From positions 1 through 28,728 of the forward strand of contig JBHOQS010000004.1 in assembly GCA_042408875.1 (NCBI GenBank): a stretch of DNA of 28,728 nt, written 5' to 3'. Position 1 is the stretch's first letter. Every line of letters starts with the position of its first letter. Shown one piece after another: positions 14,841 to 22,495 of the stretch. This DNA comes from JBHOQS01 sp042408875. Its GTDB lineage: Bacteria; Chloroflexota; UBA11872; JBHOQS01. Position numbers and translations under genes: made by a program. Below the pieces are notes generated by a model. That model saw only the letters and a program-made list of their open reading frames with translations, was not told the origin of the DNA and searched no databases.

Positions 14841-14870
14841 AGCTTTGCTTTAGCTAGCTTTGCTTTAGCT
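14841..14870. repeat. Tandem 15-bp duplication
   Basis: Two exact copies of AGCTTTGCTTTAGCT lie at 14841-14855 and 14856-14870. The end of the second copy forms a 12-bp perfect palindrome CTTTAGCTAAAG (14863-14874). It lies upstream of the minus-strand secreted protein gene and is AT-rich compared with its surroundings. Confidence 0.75.
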
Positions 14871-14904
14871 AAAGAACGTGCACACCAGTGCGCCCATAGC
14901 GGGT

Positions 14905-14938
14905 GCAGGGCACCTCGTATGGCAGGGCACCTCGTATG
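14905..14938. repeat. Tandem 17-bp duplication
   Basis: Two exact, adjacent copies of GCAGGGCACCTCGTATG (14905-14921, 14922-14938). The second copy ends in TATGATAGAAT, which holds -10-like hexamers (TATGAT, TAGAAT) just before the palindrome at 14944. No fitting -35 box was found. Confidence 0.8.
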
Positions 14939-14943
14939 ATAGA

Positions 14944-14974
14944 ATCGGGCGCGATACTAGGTATCGCGCCCGAT
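14944..14974. promoter_or_regulatory. 31-bp palindrome upstream of the aldolase gene
   Basis: Arms ATCGGGCGCGATAC (14944-14957) and GTATCGCGCCCGAT (14961-14974) are exact complements around TAG. A further half-site, ATCGGGCGC, is at 15010-15018. The palindrome follows -10-like sequence, lies 100 bp before the aldolase start and has no downstream U-tract. An operator for a dimeric regulator is the favoured reading. Confidence 0.6.
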
Positions 14975-15073
14975 GACCTGCGATGGCCTGAGCGCCGGTC
15001 CTGACCGCGATCGGGCGCAGCCCATTCTACTATCTACGTAGTGGTTCGTGCACTGGCAACCAAGGAGACGTCG

Positions 15074-16099
15074 ATGGCAGAGGCACCTCGCTTTTCAGTA
15101 GGGAAGATTCGCGGCTTGCAGCAGATCGCGAACTCCCGCGGTATCTTCACTATTACAGCTATGGACCAGCGTGGCTCGCTGCAATCCATGATCAGCCCAT
15201 CGAACCCGAAAGCAGCGGGCTACGAGGTCATGCGCCGGATCAAGCTTGAGCTGGCCGAAGTCTTCAGCCGGCATTCCAGCGCTGTTCTGCTCGACCCGAT
15301 CTACGGCGCGGCGGAGAGCATCACCAGTGGCGCGTTGGACGGCAAGTGCGGCCTGCTCGTTGCCGTCGAGGAATCGGGATACGTGCCGGATGCTGCGGAT
15401 GAGTCAGCTCGCCTGACGGTCCTGCTGGAGAACTGGGGCGCACGCAAGGTCCGGCGCATGGGTGCCTCGGCGGTGAAGCTCCTGGTCTACTACCGGCCCG
15501 ACCAGCCCCACGCGGCCGAGCACCAGCGCAACGTGGTGCGCCAGGTGGTGGCTGACTGCGCCCGAGAGGACATTCCGGCTGTCGTCGAGGCCGTGGCCTA
15601 TGCTCGGAAGGGGCAGGACGCCGCAGCATTTGCTGCCGAGAAGCCCAGCCTGGTGACGCAAACTGCTGTAGAGCTCACACCGCTGGGGTTCGACCTGTTC
15701 AAGGCCGAATTCCCGGCGGATCTGCGCTACGAGCAGGACGAGGGCAAGCTCATGGAGTGGTGCCGCCAGCTTAACGAGGCGACGCGGGTACCATGGGTCA
15801 TCCTCAGCGCTGGCGTGGACATCGACATTTTCCTCAAGCAGGTCGAGATCGCTTGCAAGGCCGGCGCCTCGGGCTTCCTGGCTGGCCGAGCGATCTGGAA
15901 GGATGGCGTGGGTATCCAGGACCCGGCCGAGCGCGTGCGCTGGCTGAAGTCCCAGGGTGTGGCCAATCTCCAGCGCTGCATTGAGCTGGCGGAGAAGTAC
16001 GCTACGCCGTGGACCGAGTGGATCCGCCAGCGCTACGGCAAGACGGTTGAAGAGCTCGCCGGCGTCGAGGAGGGCTGGTTCCGGACGTACGGAGCGTAG
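15074..16099 (+). CDS. LacD/DeoC-family class I aldolase (tagatose 1,6-bisphosphate aldolase-like)
   Basis: A 341-residue protein. The ATG at 15074 has AAGGAG 6 nt upstream, better than the upstream in-frame GTG at 15041. The fold is a (beta/alpha)8 barrel. Landmarks are ITAMDQRGSL (27-36, with D31), LLDPIYG (72-78), KLLVYYRPD (135-143), the Schiff-base strand FDLFKAEFP with K210, LSAGVD (244-249) and GFLAGRAIW (267-275) binding phosphate. Family members split tagatose 1,6-bisphosphate, and in other lineages related sugar bisphosphates or sulfosugar phosphates, into triose phosphates in the cytoplasm. Length fits LacD (about 325-340). No tagatose kinase or lac genes are adjacent, so the true substrate is open. 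A regulatory palindrome lies upstream and a hairpin downstream. Confidence 0.88.
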   Translation: MAEAPRFSVGKIRGLQQIANSRGIFTITAMDQRGSLQSMISPSNPKAAGYEVMRRIKLELAEVFSRHSSAVLLDPIYGAAESITSGALDGKCGLLVAVEESGYVPDAADESARLTVLLENWGARKVRRMGASAVKLLVYYRPDQPHAAEHQRNVVRQVVADCAREDIPAVVEAVAYARKGQDAAAFAAEKPSLVTQTAVELTPLGFDLFKAEFPADLRYEQDEGKLMEWCRQLNEATRVPWVILSAGVDIDIFLKQVEIACKAGASGFLAGRAIWKDGVGIQDPAERVRWLKSQGVANLQRCIELAEKYATPWTEWIRQRYGKTVEELAGVEEGWFRTYGA

Positions 16100-16238
16100 G
16101 GGCAGGGCTCGCCCTCGCCCGCGGCCTGTCCTCACAGCGCGGCGCAGGCGAGATGAGCCAGCGGACGGCTTCACGTACTCCAGGAAGTGCGGCCAGAGCA
16201 GAAGCAACCCTCTTGAGCCAGGCTCCGCCAGCAAGCCA

Positions 16239-16274
16239 GAGCGCGGGCCGGACGTTCAAATTCGGCCCGCGCTC
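16239..16274 (+). terminator. Probable terminator of the aldolase gene
   Basis: Arms GAGCGCGGGCCG (16239-16250) and CGGCCCGCGCTC (16263-16274) form a perfect 12-bp GC stem with a 12-nt loop. It is followed by the moderately T-rich GCATGTTTCTCTGACATT. It lies 140 bp after the aldolase stop, between convergent genes. Confidence 0.6.
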
Positions 16275-16461
16275 GCATGTTTCTCTGACATTGCGGCTCG
16301 GCCCCCACGGAATCGGGCGGATTACTAGAAGCTGCGTGGGGCGCCGTCGCTCTTTTCAGCCCAGCCCTTGCGCAGGTGGGCACATCGCGTGCTGGTCGTG
16401 TGTTCGTGGCGCGTCTTGATGCCCGGCCCCTGCGCAGTTGGTCGCATTACCGACACACGGC
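16275..16461. other. Rest of the 362-bp convergent spacer, no gene seen
   Basis: The spacer between the aldolase (ends 16099) and the NYN gene (ends 16462) contains the hairpin at 16239-16274. I see no ribosome binding site, no protein of native composition and no RNA gene in it. The short open frames here lack family signal. Confidence 0.5.
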
Positions 16462-17151
16462 TTACATCCGCCGCAGGGAGCGGCCTTCGCGGGCTGTTCC
16501 TGCCAATCGCCGCGTGCGCCGCACAGGCCCGGTACCGCGTGGGGGCCGTCGCCCATACGTGCCCAGGGCCTGCACCACGGCCGGCGGGACATATGGCCGC
16601 TGCCCCTCCCGCGGTTCGCCCAGCACATCCCAGCGCCCAAGCAGCTCGCGGTACGAGACGAACTCGTCGGCCGCCTCGCGGAGCTCTTTAGCGGTGTAGT
16701 CAGAGCCGATTACCACCACGCGCTTCCCGCGTACACTCGCCAGACGCAGCACCGGCAGCAGATCTTTATCGCTCGTCACCAGAATGAACGTGCTGATCTC
16801 AGGCATGAGATGCAGCAGATCCACACAGTCTACTGCCATAACCGTGTCGGCCAGGCTCTTGCGATCCTGCCGGCCATCCTGAGGGACAACTGGAGCGTAG
16901 ACGACCTCGACGCCCTCCTCGTAGACACGCAGCCGCTCCTCGGGGTCGATCCATTCGCTGTAGGCGCGACAGACCAGCACGGTGCCGAACTGGCGAGCGT
17001 ACTCCAAGATGGGTGTCAGGTCGAGGGGGACGCCTGGCAGGTCTTTCTCTGCACCGATAGCAAGGTTGTCCCAATCGATGAACACCGCGACGCCGCCGTC
17101 GCCGCGCGCACCGTCATGTAGTACCATTCCTTCCGTTTCTTCCCACTCCAC
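16462..17151 (-). CDS. NYN domain (LabA/DUF88-type) putative ribonuclease
   Basis: A 229-residue protein. The NYN/PIN-like core spans about 20-175: VAVFIDWDNL (21-30, D26 and D28), DRKSLADTVMAVD (96-108, D102 and D108) and FILVTSDKDLLPVLR (122-136, D128 and D130), followed by GKRVVVIGSD. These acidic residues are the metal-binding set of NYN nucleases, which by family are RNases or RNA-processing factors. The C-terminus from about 195 is a basic Arg/Gly/Pro-rich tail that may bind RNA. The start is uncertain: ATG at 17151 lacks a clear ribosome binding site and the next Met (17127) is too close to GGAAGGA. The gene begins 53 bp after lipA on the same strand, so co-transcription is likely. Confidence 0.85.
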   Translation of the reverse strand: MEWEETEGMVLHDGARGDGGVAVFIDWDNLAIGAEKDLPGVPLDLTPILEYARQFGTVLVCRAYSEWIDPEERLRVYEEGVEVVYAPVVPQDGRQDRKSLADTVMAVDCVDLLHLMPEISTFILVTSDKDLLPVLRLASVRGKRVVVIGSDYTAKELREAADEFVSYRELLGRWDVLGEPREGQRPYVPPAVVQALGTYGRRPPRGTGPVRRTRRLAGTAREGRSLRRM

Positions 17152-17204
17152 GCCGGAACTGAGGCAACGAGATAAGCCACAGGCTGCCCCCTATCCCGTG
17201 CTCC

Positions 17205-18242
17205 TCAGCGCTCAGTCCGCAGCTTCTGCACCTGGTTGTGTGCGTGATAGGAACTCCGCACCAGCGGCCCGGCCTCGACGTGTGGCAGGCCGAGGCGCTC
17301 GCCGGCCAAGCGGATCTGTTCGAACTCCTCCGGAGGGTAGTAGCGCTCCACCGGGAGGTGATAGGGGGTTGGACGCAGGTACTGTCCCACGGTGACGATG
17401 TCGCAGCCAGCGTCACGCAGGTCGGCCAGCGTCTGCACGATCTCCTCGAAGGTTTCACCGAGGCCGACCATCATCCCGGACTTCGTCAGCACAGAGGGAT
17501 CCATCTCTTTCGCGCGGCGCAGCACGTCGAGCGAGCGCGTGTACACGGCCTGCGGGCGTACGCGCCGGTAGAGCCGCGGCACAGTCTCGACGTTATGGTT
17601 CAGCACGTCGGGGCGGGCGTCCATGACGATCTTCAGCGCCTCGCGCGAGCCCTTGAAGTCGGGGATGAGCACCTCGACAGCGCAGTCGGGGATGTACGCA
17701 CGGATCCTGCGGATGGTCTCTGCGAACATCGACGCGCCGCCATCCTCCAGTTCGTCGCGGTTGACTGACGTAATGACCGCGTGCCGCAGGCCCATGCGCT
17801 GCACAGCACGGGCCACGCGTTCGGGCTCCTCACGATCGAGCTCGGTCGGGCGGCCGGTCAACACGGCGCAGAAGCCGCAGCTCCGTGTGCACACCCGGCC
17901 GAGGATGAGAAAGGTGGCGGTGCGGTGCTCCCAGCACTCGTAGATGTTCGGGCAGTGCGCTTCTTCGCAGATGGTGTGCAGGTCCAGCCCGCGCATGATC
18001 TCTTTGAGTTCGCGGTAGTTCGGGCCATCGCGGAAGCGCACCTTGAGCCACTCCGGCTTTGGCTGTGGGGCTGGCTCCGGACCCCGAGATCCGGGGAGGG
18101 CTGAGGGGCGTGGGGGCAGCAGAGGCACCACCCCTCCATCTGCCGCATGAGCAGGCGCGTCGGGGGACGTAGCCTGGAGGGTGCTCACCAATCCCCGGCC
18201 GTCGGTTCGGAGCACCGGCAGCGGCTCGGGCGCAAAGGCCAT
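17205..18242 (-). CDS. lipA: Lipoyl synthase
   Basis: A 345-residue radical-SAM enzyme. It inserts two sulfurs into octanoyl groups on carrier proteins to form lipoyl cofactor. ATG at 18242 has AGGAGG 8 nt upstream. All diagnostic motifs are present: the auxiliary cluster CX4CX5C (C92, C97, C103), the radical-SAM CX3CX2C (C118, C122, C125 in CTRSCGFC), and RSSYHA (329-334) near the C-terminus, whose serine binds the auxiliary cluster. Motifs ITSVNRDEL and LNHNVETV are also typical. The first 60 residues are an unusual proline/alanine-rich extension (for example PPRPSALPGSRGPEPAPQP) before the usual WLKVRF start. lipB is not adjacent. The gene heads a probable pair with the NYN gene. Confidence 0.96.
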   Translation of the reverse strand: MAFAPEPLPVLRTDGRGLVSTLQATSPDAPAHAADGGVVPLLPPRPSALPGSRGPEPAPQPKPEWLKVRFRDGPNYRELKEIMRGLDLHTICEEAHCPNIYECWEHRTATFLILGRVCTRSCGFCAVLTGRPTELDREEPERVARAVQRMGLRHAVITSVNRDELEDGGASMFAETIRRIRAYIPDCAVEVLIPDFKGSREALKIVMDARPDVLNHNVETVPRLYRRVRPQAVYTRSLDVLRRAKEMDPSVLTKSGMMVGLGETFEEIVQTLADLRDAGCDIVTVGQYLRPTPYHLPVERYYPPEEFEQIRLAGERLGLPHVEAGPLVRSSYHAHNQVQKLRTER

Positions 18243-18307
18243 CCGTTGATCCTCCTGCGTCTAGCTGGGCAGCCGGCGCCAGCTACGCCGAGCTGCGACC
18301 TGCGCGT

Positions 18308-18313
18308 ATTGTA
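18308..18313 (-). promoter_or_regulatory. Candidate lipA -10 element
   Basis: TACAAT on the minus strand matches the -10 consensus 5/6 and lies 65 bp before the lipA start. The -35 is weak (TTAGGC at 16 nt spacing). The same TACAAT hexamer is the -10 of candidate promoter P1 at 10413. Confidence 0.4.
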
Positions 18314-18442
18314 GCACGGATGGCGTAGCGCCTAATATAAGGGCAGAGTGCGTAGCATGTACCAGCCAGCGCCCTCACACACACGCGCACGCCTTCCTGC
18401 CCCTGGCTTCAAGGGAGACCAGCGTCCTTCACGTAGTACGTC

Positions 18443-18472
18443 GGGGCTGCCCGTGGCTGACCACGGTGCCCC
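18443..18472. repeat. Interrupted GC hairpin in the lipA divergent spacer
   Basis: CCGTGG-CTGA-CCACGG (18451-18466) is a perfect inner stem. An outer stem GGGGC (18443-18447) with GCCCC (18468-18472) extends it with a small internal bulge. There is no U-tract. Function is unknown. Confidence 0.4.
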
Positions 18473-18636
18473 GCCCACCTGCACTGCGCTACGCAACTGT
18501 GGCGCGGCATGGTATGCTTTCTGGTGCGTGCCGCCGCCATAGCGGCTCTGCGCGGCAGCTTGCGCGAGAAACGTGAGAGACGTGATAGAAGGCTAGGTGC
18601 CGCGCTGCTACCTTTGCGAGGGGTTTGACACATACA

Positions 18637-20829
18637 ATGGGCTGTAAGACGGCTGATCCGGCTCCCACGGCAACGCGGGCCGTGACCCTCTGGGACGCAC
18701 TGCGACAGCGGGGGATCAGCACTGTCAACAAGGGCGACCAGAACCAGCTCTGGGACGGCGCCCTCACCGACGTTGCCTTGGCCTGCGCGCTTGAACCTGA
18801 GCGTGAGTCCGGCATTCGCTTCCGCCCCTTCGTGCACGACGAGAAGCTGGGCACCCCCGATATCCGGCTCTGCTGCTTGGTCGACCCAGCCGAGCGGCCC
18901 TATCTGCTGACAGAGGACTACTACGGCCGGCGTAGCGGCGCGGTGTGGGTGACCCAGGATGTCTCCTATGGCCTGTTCTATACCGAGCCGGTGAGCGCTG
19001 AGGCCTTCTCCGCCTATGGCGTGGACTTACCCTGGCTGGCCGCACAGTGGCGGCGTTTCCGTGCAGAACTACGGCAGGACTCTGCCCTGCGCGCGGCGCT
19101 GATCGCACTCGGCCTGCCGCTGGCGATTTCTGACTCCTCGCGAGCTACGGGTCTCGGGCCCGTGCCCGAGCCGGAGGTTCTACACACGTTCTTTGAGCAG
19201 GACCCGGTGGGGGAGCTCTACTACCTGCTCACGCGCTCGTGCGGCCTGTATGGCATCGTACCGTCGCTAGACCGCGACGAGAGCATGAGTGCCGTGCGGG
19301 CAGACGATCCCGCGGTCCGGCGGCTGGCTACCCGCCTGCTCGTCGAGTTTGCTGTGATGGGCGCGCTGCGCTCGACGCCGGATGCGCAGGAACGCCGCGC
19401 GATCATTCAGCGCGCCCGTGCGTTGGTCACGGCGGCCAGTTCGCTGCTGGGGGATTCTCCCCTCAGCTTCGCCGATGCGCAGGCGGAGCTGGGCGGCTTT
19501 CTGGCAGCCCGCTGTGCTGGAAGCACCTCCGAGCCGCCGTACCGGCTCACCCGCACGTCAGAATTCATGATGCTTGCGCCTGAGGTGATCGCACAGCTGG
19601 GGGAGCCAGCTGTGCCGCCTCTGGTGTTCTTTGACCTGGCGCTGCGCTACCCGGCTGAGTTTGCCTGGGCCTATAACGAAGCCCTGCGTCGTGCTCGGCT
19701 GGGGCTCCAGCGGGCCAGCTACGATCCCGCTCGCGGGCTGTTCGCTCCGCCGTTCTACGTCGAGCGCTGGGAGGTCGATGCCTCCGGGAAGCCAACATTG
19801 CCGCGCTACCAGATCGAATTGCTCGAGCATGGTCGGCGCGTGCGACTGTTCCGCGCCGGAGCACCGGCGCTGGAGTACACCAGCGAGGAGCCGATCCGGT
19901 CGGCGGCGGCGTTCTTGCGGCTGCTGGCACAACAGCCCGGCTTCGAGCGCGGTGTTGCTATCGTGGGGAAGGCCGGTCCGTTTGCCGCCGAGGCCAGCCT
20001 GCCGCCCTCTGCGCTGGCGCTGCCGCGGCAGGGCTCGCGCTACTCCCCGTTCGTAGGGCATTTCATTCGCGCCCTGCACGAGCAGGGCATCAGCCTCGAT
20101 GGCTGCCTGATCCTCCGTGTCGGTGTGAATGCCTTGGACAACCTGGCGGTCCTGGGTGACCGGCCTATCCGTCTCCCACCGCATCTGGCCGCGTTCTTCT
20201 GTCCTGACCGGCCCGACCGCTGCACGACCTGTGCCGATGTCGCTGCGCAGTGGCGGCGCATCGTAGCGCGCTGCGAGCATCTCCTGGGCGGGCTGGCTGC
20301 GCTAGAGCGCGGTGAGTTCGTGCATCTTATGAAGCTCGTGGCCCTGCCGCCAGTGCAGCCGCAGAGCGATCCGAAGCTCCAGCGCTTCCTGGAGCGGGTC
20401 GAAGAGCGTCTGCCGGGTGCAGCGGCGCGCTTGCACCAATTCGCCGAAAGTCTGCCCGGCGATGTGCGGCGGTATGTAGCGGTGCTCGTCAACGAGCGCG
20501 AGCGCGTGCTGGCGGCGCGGCGTCAGGCCCCAGTAGTCCAGGAATTGCGCGAGGTCCGCGAGGTGCGCGACCGCTGGCGCATCAAAGCGCTGCTCATGCA
20601 ACGGCGAACCGCCCTGGCAGCCCTGGACGAGTGGCAGGATGCCCTGGAGCTACGCCTCCAGCTCATCCTGGCTGCGCAGATCAGACGTCTGGTGCAGGTA
20701 ACAGAGTCACTGCCGTACCTCAATGACCGTCCATACACCCTGGCGCTGTACCTGATGTTTGGCGAAGAGCTGCTCCAGACCCTGGTGCAGCGCGCCGAGT
20801 TCGATATAGAGCCAGCAGGCCAGCCGTGA
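18637..20829 (+). CDS. Large conserved-looking protein of unknown function, coupled to dapF
   Basis: A 730-residue protein that I do not recognise. The ATG at 18637 (GAGGGG 13 nt upstream) is preferred to a TTG at 18625 with no spacing. It has no signal peptide and no clear membrane helix, so it is probably cytoplasmic. The N-terminal part has TLWDALRQRGI and a segment with RPYLLTEDYYGRRSGAVWVTQ. A central region carries FFDLALRYPAEFAWAYNEAL and, later, SRYSPFVGHFIRALHEQGI. A cysteine motif CX6CX2C (C522, C529, C532 in FCPDRPDRCTTC) could bind zinc or an iron-sulfur cluster. The last 180 residues are mostly helical and Arg/Glu-rich. dapF starts inside its stop codon (GTGA overlap), so translation of the two is coupled. 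Codon use matches neighbours, with no sign of transfer. Confidence 0.75.
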   Translation: MGCKTADPAPTATRAVTLWDALRQRGISTVNKGDQNQLWDGALTDVALACALEPERESGIRFRPFVHDEKLGTPDIRLCCLVDPAERPYLLTEDYYGRRSGAVWVTQDVSYGLFYTEPVSAEAFSAYGVDLPWLAAQWRRFRAELRQDSALRAALIALGLPLAISDSSRATGLGPVPEPEVLHTFFEQDPVGELYYLLTRSCGLYGIVPSLDRDESMSAVRADDPAVRRLATRLLVEFAVMGALRSTPDAQERRAIIQRARALVTAASSLLGDSPLSFADAQAELGGFLAARCAGSTSEPPYRLTRTSEFMMLAPEVIAQLGEPAVPPLVFFDLALRYPAEFAWAYNEALRRARLGLQRASYDPARGLFAPPFYVERWEVDASGKPTLPRYQIELLEHGRRVRLFRAGAPALEYTSEEPIRSAAAFLRLLAQQPGFERGVAIVGKAGPFAAEASLPPSALALPRQGSRYSPFVGHFIRALHEQGISLDGCLILRVGVNALDNLAVLGDRPIRLPPHLAAFFCPDRPDRCTTCADVAAQWRRIVARCEHLLGGLAALERGEFVHLMKLVALPPVQPQSDPKLQRFLERVEERLPGAAARLHQFAESLPGDVRRYVAVLVNERERVLAARRQAPVVQELREVREVRDRWRIKALLMQRRTALAALDEWQDALELRLQLILAAQIRRLVQVTESLPYLNDRPYTLALYLMFGEELLQTLVQRAEFDIEPAGQP

Positions 20830-21680
20830 ATACTGAGGCTTCCCTTCTAAAGCCCCCTGGTCTCAGGTACCTGCCCTTCGTTAAGATGCAGGGCACCGGC
20901 AACGACTTCATGGTCGTCGACGCCGTGACCCATGCGCTTGACCTCGACTGGCCGCGGCTGGCGCAGGAGACCGCCGACCGGCACTTCGGCGTGGGCCACG
21001 ATGGTCTGCTGGTGATCACCCGTGACCCGGCCTCGGGGCGGCTGCGCATGCGCATGTACAACCCTGACGGCACCGAGGACATGTGCGGCAACGGGCTGCG
21101 CTGTGTCGCCCGCTATGCTGTCGAGCGCGGGCTGTCACCACAGCGTTCGCTGGTGATCGACACGCTGAGTGGGCCGCGGGTGGTCGAAGTGCTGGCGGAC
21201 GGACGCGTCAGCGTACAGATGGGCCCTGTACCGTTTGTTCGATCGGGGACGGTAGAGACCCCGGCAGGCCGCTTTGCTTACGTCTTGCTTCACCCCGGTA
21301 CCCCGCATGCGGTACTGCTCCAGACGGAGCTCCCAGGCGACGAGCTGTTCCTGGCTGCCGGGCCGGCGATCGAGCACAGCCCGGAGTTCGCCGAGCGGGT
21401 GAGCGTGATGTGGGCAGTGCCGCAGGGACCGCATCTCCTGTGCCTGCGTATCTGGGAGCGCAGCGTCGGCGAGACGCTCGGCTGTGGCACCGGGGCCTGT
21501 GCCGCTGCCGTGGCCGCGGTGCAGGCCGGCGCGGTCGAGGAGCCAGTGACGGTCCGCTCCAAGGGCGGCGATCTGGTGATCACCCGCGATCCTGCCGCCC
21601 TTGACTCGGTCATAATGACTGGCCCTGCTGAGCTTATCTACGAGGGCCGCTACCCCTTATCTGAAAGCTTCATGCGCTGA
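20826..21680 (+). CDS. dapF: Diaminopimelate epimerase
   Basis: A 284-residue enzyme. It interconverts LL- and meso-diaminopimelate, supplying meso-DAP for lysine and, where used, peptidoglycan. The GTG at 20826 overlaps the preceding stop by 4 nt. The N-terminal signature is FVKMQGTGNDFMVVDA. The two catalytic cysteines are both present: C87 in MYNPDGTEDMCGNGLRC and C220 in LGCGTGACAAAV. The internal ERSVGETLGCGTG block is also diagnostic, and length is normal for the family (about 275-285). The N-terminus carries about 15 extra residues before the usual start, which is forced by the lack of a later start codon. It is a single-copy-type housekeeping gene, here downstream of an unknown gene rather than with other dap genes. 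Confidence 0.96.
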   Translation: MNTEASLLKPPGLRYLPFVKMQGTGNDFMVVDAVTHALDLDWPRLAQETADRHFGVGHDGLLVITRDPASGRLRMRMYNPDGTEDMCGNGLRCVARYAVERGLSPQRSLVIDTLSGPRVVEVLADGRVSVQMGPVPFVRSGTVETPAGRFAYVLLHPGTPHAVLLQTELPGDELFLAAGPAIEHSPEFAERVSVMWAVPQGPHLLCLRIWERSVGETLGCGTGACAAAVAAVQAGAVEEPVTVRSKGGDLVITRDPAALDSVIMTGPAELIYEGRYPLSESFMR

Positions 21681-21777
21681 AGCGCGGGCGTCGTGCCGGG
21701 ACAGACCGGGATCCACCGGGCGACGGCCCAGGCTCGCGTATCAGCGCAGTCACCACGGGTGGTGCAGAGGCGCGCTA

Positions 21778-22470
21778 TTAGTGCGCCGGCCGCGGGATGA
21801 GCCGGACTGCCACGATCTCGGTGTTGGCTAGGAAGCCCGCGAAGATGACAACGATACCAGCAAAGGTCAGGAAGTAGAACAGATCAGGCAGGCCGAATGC
21901 GAGTAGTGTGCCGGCCGTGGCGGGAAGCAGGCCGCCCACTGCGATCAAGACTGTCGAGACGACGCGCTGCGGCGGAGTGCCCCGGCGCCAGAACGACCAG
22001 GCGCTCCACGCCGCACCTCCGACAAGCGCTACCGTGCCGAAGGTATTCAACACGATCGCTGTGATCCGCACGGGCGGTGGCATAACCCGCACATGGGGGT
22101 GTCCGCTGCGCGGCAGCGCAATGGCCGGCACATCGGCAGCTAGGGCCGGGAGGAGGCCTAGCACGCTCACAATAGCCAGCGCTGCCAGCACCGCGTGGGC
22201 GGCGCGCCGGGGTGCCAGCAGGTAGACCGTTCCCATGCCCAGCCAGGACGCTGCATACAGCCCACCCAGGACGTACCAGGCTTTGTATAGCGGCGGGCTC
22301 CAGCCAATGACCTCAGCCGCGGCCTGGGCCAGAGCCGCCAGAGCGTAGACGAACAGCCCGGCGCTCCACACGAGCTGATAGGGCCGTCGCCTCGCCAGAT
22401 ACTGGCCGAGGACGACGGCGGCGAACACCAGCGCTGTAACCACTGTCAGGAGCGAAATGATCAGGTCCAT
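21778..22470 (-). CDS. Seven-helix membrane protein of unknown function
   Basis: A 230-residue protein. Its hydrophobic segments predict about seven helices: LLTVVTALVFAAVVLGQYL; the WSAGLFVYALAALAQAAAEVI region; a helix with YVLGGLYAASWLGMGTVYLL; AVLAALAIVSVLGLLPAL; ITAIVLNTFGTVALVGGAAW; VLIAVGGLLPATAGTLLAFG; and a last one ending VVIFAGFLA. Between helices 1 and 2 is YLARRRPYQLVW. No catalytic motif, histidine-kinase domain or transporter signature is visible. ATG at 22470 follows GGAAG closely. It is 77 bp beyond nuoN on the same strand and probably rides on the complex I transcript, but nothing shows that it is a complex I part. It resembles generic sensory-type membrane modules of Chloroflexota and Actinobacteria. 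Confidence 0.7.
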   Translation of the reverse strand: MDLIISLLTVVTALVFAAVVLGQYLARRRPYQLVWSAGLFVYALAALAQAAAEVIGWSPPLYKAWYVLGGLYAASWLGMGTVYLLAPRRAAHAVLAALAIVSVLGLLPALAADVPAIALPRSGHPHVRVMPPPVRITAIVLNTFGTVALVGGAAWSAWSFWRRGTPPQRVVSTVLIAVGGLLPATAGTLLAFGLPDLFYFLTFAGIVVIFAGFLANTEIVAVRLIPRPAH

Positions 22471-22495
22471 TCACTTCCACGACCAGAACACTTAC

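Larger units (their letters stand above)
18243..18636. promoter_or_regulatory. 394-bp divergent spacer between lipA and the 730-residue gene
   Basis: No gene is supported. It holds the candidate lipA -10 box (18308-18313) and a hairpin at 18443-18472. An AT-rich patch (CCTAATATAAGG, near 18331-18342) lies just upstream of the lipA -10. No convincing promoter for the rightward gene was found. Confidence 0.45.

Noticed and set aside
14816..15073. Possible mobile-element end with tandem repeats and palindrome
   Set aside because: No transposase, terminal inverted repeats or target duplication could be seen; a regulatory reading fits better.
16368..16691. Small overlapping open frames at the 3' end of the NYN gene
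   Set aside because: They overlap the NYN coding region and its spacer in several frames and have Arg/Pro-rich composition with no ribosome binding site.
18348..18542. 64-codon open frame in the lipA divergent spacer
   Set aside because: It has no ribosome binding site, no domain and unnatural composition, so it is treated as non-coding.
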